Shown here piece after piece: positions 50,682 to 62,438 of a stretch of DNA of 64,000 bases. This DNA comes from Urechis unicinctus (taxonomy: Eukaryota; Annelida; Polychaeta; Xenopneusta; Urechidae), in assembly GCA_034190875.2 (NCBI GenBank), contig CM067343.1, positions 31,212,531-31,276,530 on the forward strand. The letters are read 5' to 3'. Within the stretch, counting starts at the first letter, position 1, and each line of letters opens with the position of its first letter. The notes beneath the pieces were generated by a model that saw only the letters and a list, made by a program, of their open reading frames with translations, made no database searches and was not told the origin of the DNA. The position numbers and the translations under genes were made by a program.

Positions 50682-52755
50682 AACGCCTATCGCACGGAAA
50701 AAATTGTTTTTTCCCGCCAGATTACGAAATCAGCCGTGAAAGTGCAAGCTTTCGGATAGAAATTCAGCTTGAAAGACTAGTTCGACGTATCAAAACGACG
50801 AGCTCATAAATAATAAATCGCCTCCGCGTGACGTCGGACCCGGCAATGTTTTGTTTGCGAGGCACGATCGGCGTTACGATTCTCGCAAAATTGCGGCTGG
50901 TAGTTTCGCTATTTCATCACTTCTTGGGAGCGACGAAGTAACATGACATGGTACAGACCATTTGCAGACCATTGTTGCTTCGGAAGAGCAAATCTTTTCC
51001 TAAAGATTCGAACCAGAAATAAGCGATTCAGACGCCTCGGAAGAAGCAAATGAACACGCCGGCGTAGGCGCTTTCTGTGCCTAGGAGTCTTACTCATGCG
51101 GGTCATCCTGCCCAAGACATAGTTTGGCGGAAGAACAGAGCTTTGAAAGCTATGTCTGATCGTATGTATGATCCTTAAAGTAGATTGATTTTGAGTTAAA
51201 CTGTGTAAAGGAGAGCAAGTACAGCGGCTATTTTCTTGCAGGAATAACAGTTTGCCAATACATAATGGCATAAATGAAAGTATAATGATGTGACTTAAGT
51301 AAACTATGTAGCTACTGTCAACCAATGGCAGAGGTGGAAGAATCTTGAGAGTCATTACCTCTCTTGAGAATAGCCCCATTCCACTTTGCATAACCCACTA
51401 GCCAGGTTTCAGTCCAATCGGTGTAAGCACTTGGACCTTGCAAGTGTCATATTTCTCGTACAGACAAGTACACGGGTACATAGATGAAGGATTTTGTATT
51501 AGTTTTTTAGTAACACATACGTCTGTACAAACGCTAAGGGTTAGTCGTTATTAACAATTCCATTATATTTATTGAAGCCTGCTTGACAAAAAACATTTGC
51601 GCATGGATAACTCGACATTGTTATTTTACAAGTGTGACAGGTATACAGCATCTAGACAGTTTGTTCCGTGGTGCTGAGAACATCTGGGCAGAAGAAAAGA
51701 GTTCCGTTATCAGCCTGTGCGGTTACATTAATAAATAAAATATGATGATCATGTAACTGCACTGGTGCTGTCCGGTTCAAATATTGGTAATGTGAAGGAT
51801 AGGCTTTTACCAGTTGCGTGCCGTCATCCATGGAGTAAGAAGGATACGCAGAATCGTTTTAAGTATGAGAAATTTGTTCAGATTCAGCTATCTGCCAGGC
51901 GGTCCTTGAACATCCAGTGACATATATAATTGTCAAATATCGTAGTTATAGCTAGCCATAGCTGGTTCCAGAATCTGTATATCTTCCAAATTATCATATT
52001 TATTCAGATCCATGAATTTGCTGCATGGTCGAAATGAAATGTACCATCCTAGCAAAACAAGGGATTATTGAATTAATATAAATGCAAAAAGAAGTCATCT
52101 AGTCCCTCTGCTTCTCTCTCTGGATATAGGTCTGCTTATCTTGGGGTGGGGTGCGAGGGGATCACTTGTCACAAACTCCTTTTGCCTGACTGCAGAGGCA
52201 TTCGCTAAAAGAGTACGTACATCATCTGACTTCAAACCGAGTTTACAACGTGGTAGACCATCTAACCAAACTCTTCTCTCAGTTTCTGTACGTGCTCAAA
52301 ACATCCCTCCGTAAAATGTTGCCCTGGTCCAGCCGTTTGTATCGCGATCGTAGTAACCTGGCCAATCCATTGTTTCTTTAAATCGTCCTGATCAAGAAAC
52401 GTGAAAAAGCTCACTCCGTCCAAACTTGTATGCGAACATCCCTAACACAACAACGATTAACCATTTTGTTTGGGCTGTCACAAGATGGTAGAAAACGATC
52501 AAATATCCAAAATCGAGAGACAACAAACTACAATGTAAACAACGGGGAATTCTCTACGTCTCAGGGAACAGGCTCACTTTAGCGACGTCACACGACCGTA
52601 ACCTCAGCGATTGTCGAGCGCGCAAATTTGAACTGACATTTTATCAAATTTTGGCCTTGGCAGATCAGATACAGCGGTTATTGGACCGGTTTGAGTTTAT
52701 TGATCACATTATGAATTGATTTCAGCGGAGTATCTATAACCGTTCGATAGGCCCT
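50682..52755 (-). mobile_element. Putative THAP-encoding DNA transposon remnant (Kolobok-like)
   Basis: The block has inverted ends: GCCTATCGCACGG at 50,685-50,697, and its near reverse complement CCGTTCGATAGGC at about 52,740-52,752, with one mismatch in 13. TTAA adjoins the right end (52,756-52,759); the left shows only a degenerate GTAA. Further inside, at similar distances from both ends, lies an inverted GTGACGTCG core (about 50,828 and 52,583). A broken THAP reading frame lies in its right half. Kolobok elements are known for THAP-bearing transposases and TTAA targets. No catalytic domain was recognised, so the family name is tentative. Confidence 0.35.
52095..52464 (-). pseudogene. Broken THAP-type zinc-finger coding fragment
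   Basis: Read on the minus strand from ATG 52,464 it gives MVNRCCV, then after a one-base frame correction GCSHTSLDGVSFFTF, LKKQWIGQV and HFTEGCFEH. This follows the THAP pattern: C and GC near the start, an FFxF-type core, (R/K)KxW, and the HFTxDCFE-like block. THAP domains bind DNA through a C2CH zinc site. The third cysteine, expected three residues before the HFT histidine, reads proline, so the site is damaged. A TAG follows at about 52,262, but the next frame continues open for some 55 codons (RRVWLDGLPRCKLGLKSDDV) to 52,095. At least two frameshifts make it a pseudogene. It could derive from a transposase or from a host THAP gene. Confidence 0.5.
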
Positions 52756-52759
52756 TTAA

Positions 52760-54875
52760 GAGCGCTACATTCAATAGATAGTCTTTCCTATTAGCTGCTT
52801 ATTAACTTCAATGACGTTTCCAACAACTATAAACGGGCCTCTTTGGCAAAGCTTCATGTTCAATTGTGCATCAACAGACAGTTGATATGATTGTTAAGTT
52901 GCTTGAGAATGACAATACCGTTATACAATGCGGAGTGCCATACGTATTCAAATAAATCCTGCTATTTCATGGTCAATATTTATTGAGAAGAGGTATTAAA
53001 TACGTTTCAAAAACCGATGCTTTATCGACGGATTGGACGGTCACAAGAATGTTTTACATTGTGGCATTTTTGGCTTTGGTATTTGAATCCTGCTTATATC
53101 TTACCAAACAACCTATTCTGATTAATAATACTCGACATATTGCGTGCACATTACTCGGACATGTATATTGCTTTATACTTATTTATCTATGTCAAATGAT
53201 TCAATAAGCAGTTTGAAATGAAATAAATATTTTATCATTAACGATATGGCTTATACATTGCTTGTTATGTGCAACAATGGTGCAGTTACACTGGCTTTAA
53301 CAATGTGAACATATTTGAATTGAGTTCACATATTATAGCTGACATTCGATACTGAGATTAAGCATCCTTGGAACCCTCTGAACAATTAATGGTGCATCAA
53401 GGTGGAGTTATATGTTCTCTATATTAGTTGCAAATCGACTTTGAGATTGTATAACGATAGAATTTGATTCAATATCATATGTATATGTGATAATAGACGT
53501 TTTATAATTGGACATTACGACGATATATATAGACTTGCAGCTTGATATCAACTTTGTTGGTAGCATTAAACTCATTGTCAGTATACTGCATGCTGGTTAG
53601 TCAATCATACATAAATGGCTTGAGAACATTCCGCTCTGGTATTTCTATGTTACGAAGCATTCCTTCTCGTAATATTCAGTTTTTTAGAGGGTGAGTTATT
53701 TACGCATTTAAGTCATGAGGATTGATGCATACACTGTCTCTCCTTCTATCTCATTTATATTCAACTATTCAGGCCACAATCAATATGGCGACGCCTTTTA
53801 TGCCACCCAAGAGTCTTGATGTCGTCAGCAAGTCTGGATGTACCTCAATGACTAATTATTTATTTTAAGTCGAGTTAAACCACTATACACAGAAATAGCA
53901 GCTAATCAGCTTTAAAAGGCATCACGACCAAATCGATATATTCAATTTGGGTATTTCTATCAGAACGTGTCACGTCGGGCACTTTCTAAATCCTTCGAAA
54001 TTAAGTTGATATTGCAAAGCGTAGATACATTGTTATTATCTGAGACCCTCAATGACCATAACGACAAAGGTCAGCGGTAGAATATATAACCCCAATGACT
54101 TTTGGTAGCTCAACAAATGGAGCGTGACGAAAGTGGTTGGTTATTGCCTTATTCATGTGAATAGGTAAAAGACTCTCCTGATATAAGATTGATTTTATTT
54201 CTTTCAACTTGAAAGTATAATAGAATACCGTTTAAATCCAAAATAAGGGAAGAAATATAACTCTAATCGGCAAAATCCGTTGAACCACATATTGAAAAGT
54301 GATTTGCCGTAAATCATGCTTAAGACTTTATAGTGCTTATTCATTTTCCAAGTGTGCACCTGAACAAGGCGTTCCGATTTATGGCTGGTTATCTAGGAAT
54401 AATTGGCATATATATATTTCAACAACAGAAGACATTTTACCATCGAAAATAACAAAAAATTAAAACCCATTTTTGGCTTTTACAGAAAGTATTAAAGCTC
54501 CCACATCTTCCATGCGAGAGTTTACATACTGTCATACTGTCTGATTTGAATAACTTCCTGTTTAAATCTTTTTTTTTGCACTCTTCGACTGAAGAGAACA
54601 CATATTGCAGTTGAGTGTAAATATGACCTCATATAAGGACATAATCGAAAATCAAGCTTACTTTTTTGGTGTCAGCACGCAACAAATAATGCAGATAAAG
54701 AAGAGGCTCTGAAAACAACGAGGTGAAATTTGGAAGATTGCTCTCGTGATTGCGGATTATTCACTTCAGGCAAAAGTAAGTCGCATACGACCCGACGAAT
54801 ATCTTAACACGAGAGGTTATTTTGACTTCATAGGAGTAGTACATATACTGAGCTGAATGTGAGTGTTTCTTCTGT
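52760..54875. other. AT-rich stretch, nothing recognised
   Basis: No repeat shared with the array, no recognisable coding domain and no satellite. A hydrophobic 74-codon frame at 52,983-53,207 begins with TTG and has no other support. Confidence 0.4.
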
Positions 54876-54939
54876 ATTATATATATTTATAGATATGTAT
54901 TTATGCAAGCATTTATATATGTTTATGCATGTATATATT

Positions 54940-54980
<41 letters not shown>

Positions 54981-55050
54981 CTATATATATATTTATATAT
55001 ATATATATATATATATTATATAAATATATACGCATATATATAATATATTC
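54876..55050. repeat. Interrupted TA-rich microsatellite
   Basis: TATATATTTATA-type repeats with several variants (TTTATAGATA, GCATGTATA) around two pure TA cores. Confidence 0.85.
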
Positions 55051-56002
55051 ATGATCAATGCATCAACGTGTATATGGTGTCGCTCACAAATGCTCACCCA
55101 ACTCTGAGCTGCCACTATTATTCCATTGTATGAGTCAAACAGAAAATAAATCAGATTCTCGTAAACTCTATTTCACTCCGTTTGATTAAGTTGCCATACA
55201 TATAAAATTGTCCAAACTTGAAAGTTATGGATGAAAAATAAACTAATAGAAACTTTTACTGATTAATCGTGAGAACTCACAACATATGAATCAGATCCAA
55301 ATGTACTCCTATAAGCATAACAGATGGAAGTATATCTGTTGAATGGATGCATCTCCTGTGAAAAATATATTTTAAGTATGTGCCTAAGCCCTGTACCGGG
55401 TTGTTGGACACTTCGTGTTCCTTATCTTATCCAGTAATAGGGAAAGTGCTTTGGTACGCTCATGGGTCGCAAGTATTTATCAAAATACTATCGGTAATCG
55501 CGTCAGTTTGGTGAGTATGTACTATATTGTCTCTACTATTGCCTTTTAGTACAATTCTATATCATAATTTTTATTGGCGCTGTTGCAATCATTTGTCTTC
55601 AGCTCATTGGCGTTGTAATATATTAATTGGCAAATTATTTTCATATTTAGAGAAATGCGGTGTCAAATATTTGTACGCTGTCGGCGCTTCTTGTCAAGTT
55701 GATGAATCGACAACCTTGAAATTAGATTGACAATTTTCTTTTTGTAAACGTCAAAACGCGTAAGTAGGATAAACGGAATGGCTCAGCTTAAAATACACCA
55801 AGGACTGTGATTAAAATCGATGAAATCAAATTAACTATCGATTTCGACTCTGAAGCTGATTTTTATCTACCAATGATTAGCCGCGTGCATTGTGTGCGCA
55901 TTTTGGGAATGTGTACTCAAGGCTAATGTGCTAAGGCTAATAGTTACATTTATCTAATTACGTTTGTGCCTTGATTTTAAGTTTAAGTTCATCTATTTGC
56001 AG
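55051..56002. other. AT-rich stretch, nothing recognised
   Basis: Only short frames without recognisable domains. It ends in a pyrimidine-leaning stretch and 'atttgcag' that could be a splice acceptor for the following open segment. Confidence 0.35.
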
Positions 56003-56263
56003 CTTCAGATGAGCTCTGTAGGAACAATTGACACACACAGTCACATGAAACGAATATCGTTCTGTACAACGGCATCCAGAGACAGTAGCTCTGACCATCT
56101 ATCATCATGTCGACATTGCAAGGCACCCTTTGTGCAATATTTCATCGTTAAAATGAAGTCAAGTTATAAAGATGTCTGCCTGTTGACGATCAGATTGGCC
56201 TGCTGTCACTTACAACGAGCCAAAGATATTGCACTACTGTATATACCAATTATGTTCAGATGA
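56003..56263 (+). CDS. Weak terminal-exon candidate
   Basis: Product not recognised. The acceptor-like 'ttcatctatttgcag' ends at 56,002. From there the frame is open to a TGA at about 56,263, including the motif SSCRHCKAPF. No donor or convincing upstream exon was found, and composition is ordinary. It could be chance. Confidence 0.12.
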   Translation, partial: LQMSSVGTIDTHSHMKRISFCTTASRDSSSDHLSSCRHCKAPFVQYFIVKMKSSYKDVCLLTIRLACCHLQRAKDIALLYIPIMFR

Positions 56264-56759
56264 TTTCATGTCTGTCTCATATATGCACGAGGAACAAGCC
56301 AATAACAAGTTCTTCACGGCGCGCTTTTTTTATACCTCTACCTTATTTTGGCCTATTATGATATAAAAGTGTTTTTAGTTCTTTTGAAGGTTGTGTCAGC
56401 TGTTGATTAGAACGGGCGTATTTGTTGCATCTAAACATATCTGATTATATTTTGTATGCTGCAATTTCAATAGCTTGATTATTAACTGGAAGCTGTTTTA
56501 CTGTTTACGATGTTGTTAGTCTTCATCAGAATCAGGGCCTTAATTTGAGACACTGAGATCATTGAATATCATTTAGAGTCCTTATGTTAAAGTCATGTGC
56601 TTTAGGCAGCTTTGTATATGTTTCAGGGACGGTGTCGGAAGGTCATGTAAATTAAAAGTTCAAGCGCTATTTTCGTCACTGTCAAACTTTTAAGCCTTAT
56701 TATGCTGCAGTTAGTTCTGATACGCAACCCCTAAATAACATGATTTGTTTATGTTACAG

Positions 56760-56796
56760 CAGCAATGACAGGAAATGTTCTCTCAAGCCTCAACAA
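56760..56796 (+). CDS. Possible 37-nt internal exon
   Basis: A T-rich acceptor ending 'ttatgttacag' is followed by 37 bases and a strong donor, CAACAA then GTAAGG. The acceptor is of the NAGNAG type (acagcag), so a 34-nt form is equally possible. The segment is open in one frame (SNDRKCSLKPQQ). The exon is very short and unsupported by homology. Confidence 0.15.
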
Positions 56797-56799
56797 GTA

Positions 56800-57836
56800 A
56801 GGAATCGCCACTTAAGTCGTAAATGCTACTGCTGCAACACGAAATGTATAGTATGTTGTGAATTTCCGAAAACTAATTTTCTCAAGTTCAATATATATAT
56901 ACTTGTGGGCAGCATATTTTATAAGATGAGATGGTTAAATATATACAGCTAGCACCGACCTTAACAATACTAGTTCTGCTAAAAAGAAGAATGTCAAATA
57001 TTTGGTATCGACTACGTCCGGTGCTTCAATATTCGAATATTCTATCACACTAAACAACCAAAGAGATACACACAGGTCAAAAGTTGTAACAATTATAAAT
57101 TATAATTGTTGAATCGCACAAAAACTTACATATTAAAGTAAGTTTACGGATCAAAAAAGCTACCTTAAATATTCTATAACACTGGCATTCAACCTCAGTT
57201 AAACTATCATTAATGACTATATGTAACCCAAGCGATTAATATGCAACTTTGTTTACGGAATGTGTGTAAAATGAATTAAAAGAGCCTAGCCAATATGACT
57301 TATCACTTTAATTATCTGTATTGATACCTACGAATAAAAAGTTATTGCTCGCAGAATAAATATACTCCAAATTCACTAATTGGTGAAGTAATTGTGAATC
57401 ATTGCATCTGGTGTCTTTCGTATTATGAATATTTGTTAATCACACAGAGAGTAATGCTCACTCGACTAAATTCATTGCTGCACATGGCAGTTTTATGAAG
57501 TACTATATTCCACACGCGTATTTGTGGATTGAAATCGCCCATCTACAGGCACACCGATTGATCCAAACAAAGGCGTATACTGTGCGCGAGCCGATGCAAT
57601 GTCGGTTGTATCAATAGACGTATATTGGATTTCCTCTGCTGTCTCAAGGACACCATATGGTAACAGTTCTCATGCAAGGCGATTCAAGAATGCAATGATG
57701 CGTTGTTGACATTTGCTGTGTGAGTTTATTTGCTTCCATCGAGGATGCGATAGGATAATACATCAATCTTTTATACAGTCTGTCCACGTTTTGAACAGAA
57801 CCATCGTGCTGTGCACATGAGTACTTCTTTCCCGGA

Positions 57837-57838
<2 letters not shown>
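56800..57838. other. AT-rich stretch, nothing recognised
   Basis: No coding domain, shared repeat or structured element seen. It runs up to the start of the TA satellite. Confidence 0.4.
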
Positions 57839-57875
<37 letters not shown>

Positions 57876-57896
57876 TATATATATATATAGATATAT

Positions 57897-57945
<49 letters not shown>

Positions 57946-58303
57946 TATATATATATATATAGATATATATATATATAGACATATATATATATATCTATAT
58001 CTCTCTCTATATACTCTATCTGTATAGACTATATATCTCTCTATATATCTGTTTATCTCTATTATTTAGATATATATCTCCTAGATATCTCCCGCTCTTT
58101 CTCTCTCGAGACCTCTCTTATATAGAGAGATCTATCTATCTCTATATATATATATTTCTATCCTCTCTCTCTCTATATCTATCCCCTCTATCTCTCTCTA
58201 GATCTCTCTCTCTCTCTCTATATCTCTATATAGATCTCTATATCTATATCTCTCTCTCCTATATATATCTATATATATATATCTCTATCTCTCTATATAT
58301 CTA

Positions 58304-58353
<50 letters not shown>
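57839..58353. repeat. TA / CT compound satellite
   Basis: About 515 bp: TA repeats with GATA interruptions on the left, a CT/TCTA-rich middle (about 57,995-58,290), then pure TA on the right. It resembles the satellites of block I in composition but not in order. Confidence 0.9.
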
Positions 58354-58354
<1 letters not shown>

Positions 58355-58575
58355 GGATGCGACCATTTTGGACATTTAGCAAAAAAAAAACTACTTTGGG
58401 ACATTGGAGGCGACAAAACATATAGTCAATATGATGATTATTTCTTGTTTTCTTTTGGTCTGTCGGTAACATGTTTCGGTTTCGTAAACCTATCTTGCTT
58501 TTTCATTGTTTTATTAAACTTATATATTTTGCGTACCAAAATGGGTGTTCCAAAATAGTTCAGGTATTAGCGACA

Positions 58576-58710
58576 TTTTGGGACATAACAAAAAACCAAC
58601 TATTTTGGGGCATAACCAAAAACCTACAATTTTGGTACATCACAAAAAACCTACTCTTTTGCTACATAACAGAAACCCAAACGCTTTACGACGCAACAAA
58701 AACCATTATG
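58576..58710 (+). repeat. 27-bp minisatellite, five diverged units
   Basis: Five units of exactly 27 bp, the first starting TTTTGGGACATAACAAAAAA. A diverged trace of the same motif appears at about 58,362-58,408. The plus strand reads as nine-residue repeats (FWDITKNQL, FWGITKNLQ, FWYITKNLL, FCYITETQT, LYDATKTIM) inside a 107-codon frame (58,471-58,794). No homology supports translation. Confidence 0.8.
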
Positions 58711-59281
58711 CGACAGTGTGGTGAACTTGTTGTGGCGGGAATTCAATGTTTGCATCTATGCCATGGGGTATGTCTTTCATCCCTGTCAGTATGACGGGAA
58801 ATCTTAATTTGAAATGATAATAAGCGGTAGAATTAACGTGCAGTTAAGGGGCAATGCATCTTTAATTAACGACGATTCATTTATTTCACATTGAGAGAAG
58901 TACTATCCAACGTAATTCAAACATGGAGCAGCAAAGGCTCTAAATGTCTGGCGCTTTCGAGTGCCAGGTCAGGCGCATGTATAGATATATCCACACCGAG
59001 ATACGCACACTGTGAAACTGGAAGTCGTACAGGAACTCGTAGGATGGAACGCGCCATATATGTCTAGAGTCTATATATGAACTTGACAGGGGTCGGCTTT
59101 CTTATCATTGATAAAACACGAACATAGTTCCGTATCATTCCACATCCTGTCCGTGACCTATACGCTCCGTCGCTAAGTTATCTTCGATGTCGCAAGCTAG
59201 GTTAAGCCCCAATCTTGCACACATTCCACATGAGTATTATCCTCTGCTACTTATATAAGAACACTGATGTAGTTATAGTAA
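58711..59281. other. Spacer before Tigger element
   Basis: No gene, repeat or regulatory element recognised between the 27-bp minisatellite and the Tigger target site. Confidence 0.4.
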
Positions 59282-59283
59282 TA

Positions 59284-61031
59284 CAGTGCAACCTCATTAA
59301 AGGGGACGCCTCCGTGGCCGGACTAACATCCCCTTTAACGAGGCATCCCAAATAGCGAAGTCCCACCAACCCTACACAACTAAAGAACTTGCAGGTGTCC
59401 ATAACCAACAGAAAACAGGGCCCGACCCAACGCACAAAAAGCAAGTAAAATGTGGACAATTAAATCATCTCACAACTTATTATTGATTACAAATAACAAA
59501 AAAAACACAGACAATGGTGTACAATGAACATACGGTAAAATCGGCTTGGCTTGTCCCATCAGAGTTCGTATTGCATTTATACATCCTTATAACCGGTTTC
59601 TAATTACTTTTGAAGAATTGGTCCAAGTGCGATTGGGTGGTTTCTTCGACCGCTAAGTTTATTTACACGTTTTCGATGTGGCGCAGACTACAATACACAA
59701 CGTGATCTTCGCCGTAGCCTTGCTCTTGAGCGAATCGTCTCAAGTAATCCACGAGCATATGTCGTTCTTTCTTCGTCATGCGCGTGCTTTCGTCGTCGTC
59801 GTCGTTGTTGTTGGGGCAGTGCGTTTTTGACTGACTTGCTCGAGGAGAGTGGCATCGTCGTATTCATCGCTTGTCGGAACGGGATCGTCGAGTGACACGA
59901 GTCGATTGAACTCCTCTCTTGGCATGGTTGGCGGCAAAGAGACGACGTACAGGTCACCGTCGAAATCGTCAACGGCGGGCTAGTCGGTTCGAGTGAAGCT
60001 GGCTTTACGGTAACAGTTGGCGATGGTCATGGCCTTTACCATCAACCACGAAGACTTGGCAAGGTAGATGGCGTCGAGAAAGTTGATCTGTCGGGCAACT
60101 CACAGTGCTTGTACCGATTCGTCAGCGTCAAGGGCATTTATGATTCGTCCATTCAACGCGCTGCGGTAATGTCCTTTCCAGTATCCGTATCACTCCTTGG
60201 TACATGGATGGATCAGACTCGTCGTGTTGGGCGGCAGGAAGTGTAAATTGATGTTGGTCAGCGTCACCTGCGGCGAGTGGGCAGAGCAGTTGTCGATCAA
60301 CAGGCAGACCTTACGTTGGTTGAAGTAGAGCTTTCGGTCCCATTAAAGCCAGCTAGTTTGCTAAGATGTCTCCCGTCATCCATGCATATTTCGAAGAAGC
60401 GTACTGGATCGGCAGTTGTGTGGTATCTTTCGGAAAACAGCGCGGGCGACGACTTTTACTGATGACGAGCAGCGGCAGCGTTTCCGATCCGTCCATATTG
60501 GCGCAAAGTATGAAGGTGATCCTTTCCTTAGCGGCTTTCCCTCCGGCGAATTCCTCCGTGGGCAGGCAGTGTTCCTTGTCATTGAAGGCCCGGAACAAAG
60601 TTTGATGATGAATGATGACACTTCTGCCTTTTAAACCACCCGACTTGACACATGATCAGGGAGTCAAGGCGTCAATGTGAACTCGCAACCACTGGAAACG
60701 GGAATTGGGCACGCTGACAGTGCACAATCGTAATCTCCAATCGTAAGTCACGCTTTTTAGTCAGCCGCCATCATCCCCTAGATGATTTAACTACCCCATC
60801 AACTTCGTTTAACTCGGGTGATCATAAGTCGGGTGATCAGAGATCGTTAAGTAATCAGGATTAAGCCGTTACAGTCGATGGTATTTAAAATCGATTGATG
60901 GCAACGAGGCGATTCGTCTAGAATGTTCCGATTGACCGAATGAAATAGCATTGCTTGGAATGGTTTCCTGGTCTGCGTCCCAATCATCGACGAATCCCCA
61001 TTGGCGAGGTCCCGTTTAACGAGGTGGCACT
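59284..61031 (-). mobile_element. Tigger-like (pogo, Tc1/mariner superfamily) DNA transposon, defective
   Basis: A 1,748-bp element flanked by TA on both sides (59,282-59,283 and 61,032-61,033), the target duplication expected of this superfamily. The 24-bp terminal inverted repeats start CAGTGCAACCTC (left) and, reversed, CAGTGCCACCTC (right), with three mismatches. The left end also has a subterminal inverted pair (59,292-59,308 and 59,327-59,343, 15 of 17 matching). Inside is a broken minus-strand transposase. Only about 370 bp separate the right end from the first recognisable catalytic-region sequence, too little for the usual N-terminal DNA-binding half, so the element appears internally deleted as well as mutated. 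Confidence 0.9.
59776..60658 (-). pseudogene. Tigger-type DDE transposase, catalytic domain remnant
   Basis: Cut-and-paste transposase of the pogo/Tigger group, which uses three aspartates. Reading down the minus strand: AKERITFILCANMDGSE, then LLVISKSRRPRCF and KYAWMTGDI (to 60,353). After a frameshift come LLIDNCSAH (about 60,300) and FLPPNTTSLIHP, then the acid tail with TSDEYDDATLLEQV. The first catalytic Asp (family DET-LF motif) reads His in HHQTLF. The second, in LIDN, is intact. The third, in the family PMDQGVI motif, reads Tyr (MYQGVIR) and needs another one-base shift. Stops (for example after GDILAN and before VARQINF) and at least two frameshifts confirm it is dead. The N-terminal helix-turn-helix half is absent. 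Frames on the opposite strand here are shadows. Confidence 0.88.
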
Positions 61032-61033
61032 GT

Positions 61034-62438
61034 AGACGATTTATATAAATCCCTGTGGCTCCCACTCTTCAGCTCGATATGGTTGCTTGTTTTGTCTATG
61101 GAGGCGTCTCTGTTGTTCATCATAACGCCTTATCATCCAAAGTAGCTCAAAGACAGGCATGCTTTTTTTGCTCTATTTCATAGAAATATACGCTAATAAC
61201 TTAGTGATAATCGTACTACCGCTATGTAATCTCTATTACTTCGGATAATATCATCTGTTATAGTACTAAATTCATATTTCCCTAGGGAAGAGATTTCACA
61301 TGGACATAATTTGTTTAAAAGGGGATGGATTTGAAATGCAGCTAACAGTAAGGCCACTGGTAAACACAATTTTTACACTGAGGCCATGTGTAAATATAGT
61401 TTCAAAATCGTTTTTTACTGTCAGAAGCTATGATGAAATATTATTGCATCATTAACTGAGTAAATTGGGCATGTGTTATATTGTTTATAAACTATTTAGT
61501 GATTAAAAGGTCACTTGTTTGACAATTATGCATGTTTATTGACATTTCAAGCATAATTAAGAGTTTATGGCACATCTATTTTGAGAACCAGCACTGCTTA
61601 TTACAATTATGCATAGTTAATGACATTTCAAGCATAATTAAGAAATGGTACAAGGGCCATGAAACTTGTGCATTCATTCAAATTATTTTTTCAAGTAAGG
61701 AACGTCCCATTGGCAGCTTTGACTTAAGAACTTCTTTCTTCCCTGAAACAATCAGCATGTACACATATTAAGCAAATTACTTGGCACCACTAATCCGGAA
61801 ATAACAGTTCGATTATTCAACCAAAACTGGAGGCAAGAGATGTGTGGTTCAGATTGATGGGTCATCCTACAGAATGTTAGGTAGTGTTCCTTGCTGGTAC
61901 AGCTATAACCTACCATTTGTCTGATGGAATGGTGTAGAACAACTCAAGGTGTCAAAGTGATGTTGTGTGTGAGGGTAGTGTCAAATGAATACTGTCATAT
62001 GAATTCTGTATAAGATAGTGACCATAAATGTTTTACAGACTAAATTGCTGTTGAACTCAAGATTGCAGCACCTCAGCAGGTTTTAGATTGACCAGGACTT
62101 CTTCAGAAAGATTCACAGAACAATAAGAGAGATAATTTTAGAGCTACACAGATTGCAATTGAGTCAGTGTAGCAAAACTTTTGTAGCAATCTGTATGCAG
62201 TGTAATGCTGAGATCAGAAGATATAACTTACTGATAAAGCATCAGATAAAGTTATTAATCATGAAACATCACATGGCAGTGCATGGCTAATCTACAAGCT
62301 TAAATAACAATTCAGCCTACATCACAATTGTACAACAATTGTATATAATATATCTACCATAACAGAGATACTGGGAATGATCCGTCTGTCAAATTTATCC
62401 TGATTAATACAGTATATTCTGAAGTATATATACCACAC
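61034..62438. other. Unassigned, possible intron; contains a 41-bp direct repeat
   Basis: No coding domain seen. Two 41-bp direct copies ('acaattatgcat' to 'gcataattaaga') lie at 61,522-61,562 and 61,603-61,643 with three mismatches, an 81-bp period. If the flanking minus-strand exons are real this would be intronic or downstream DNA. Confidence 0.4.

Noticed and set aside
50909-51391. 160-codon minus-strand frame
   Set aside because: Lies inside the putative transposon but shows no recognisable domain; the Arg-rich end looks like a shadow of GC-richer DNA. Kept only as part of that element.
59688-59972. 94-codon minus-strand frame
   Set aside because: Out of frame with the transposase tail. 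The frame carrying TSDEYDDATLLEQV fits the family better.
60277-60634. Several plus-strand frames over the Tigger remnant
   Set aside because: Shadows of the minus-strand transposase sequence.
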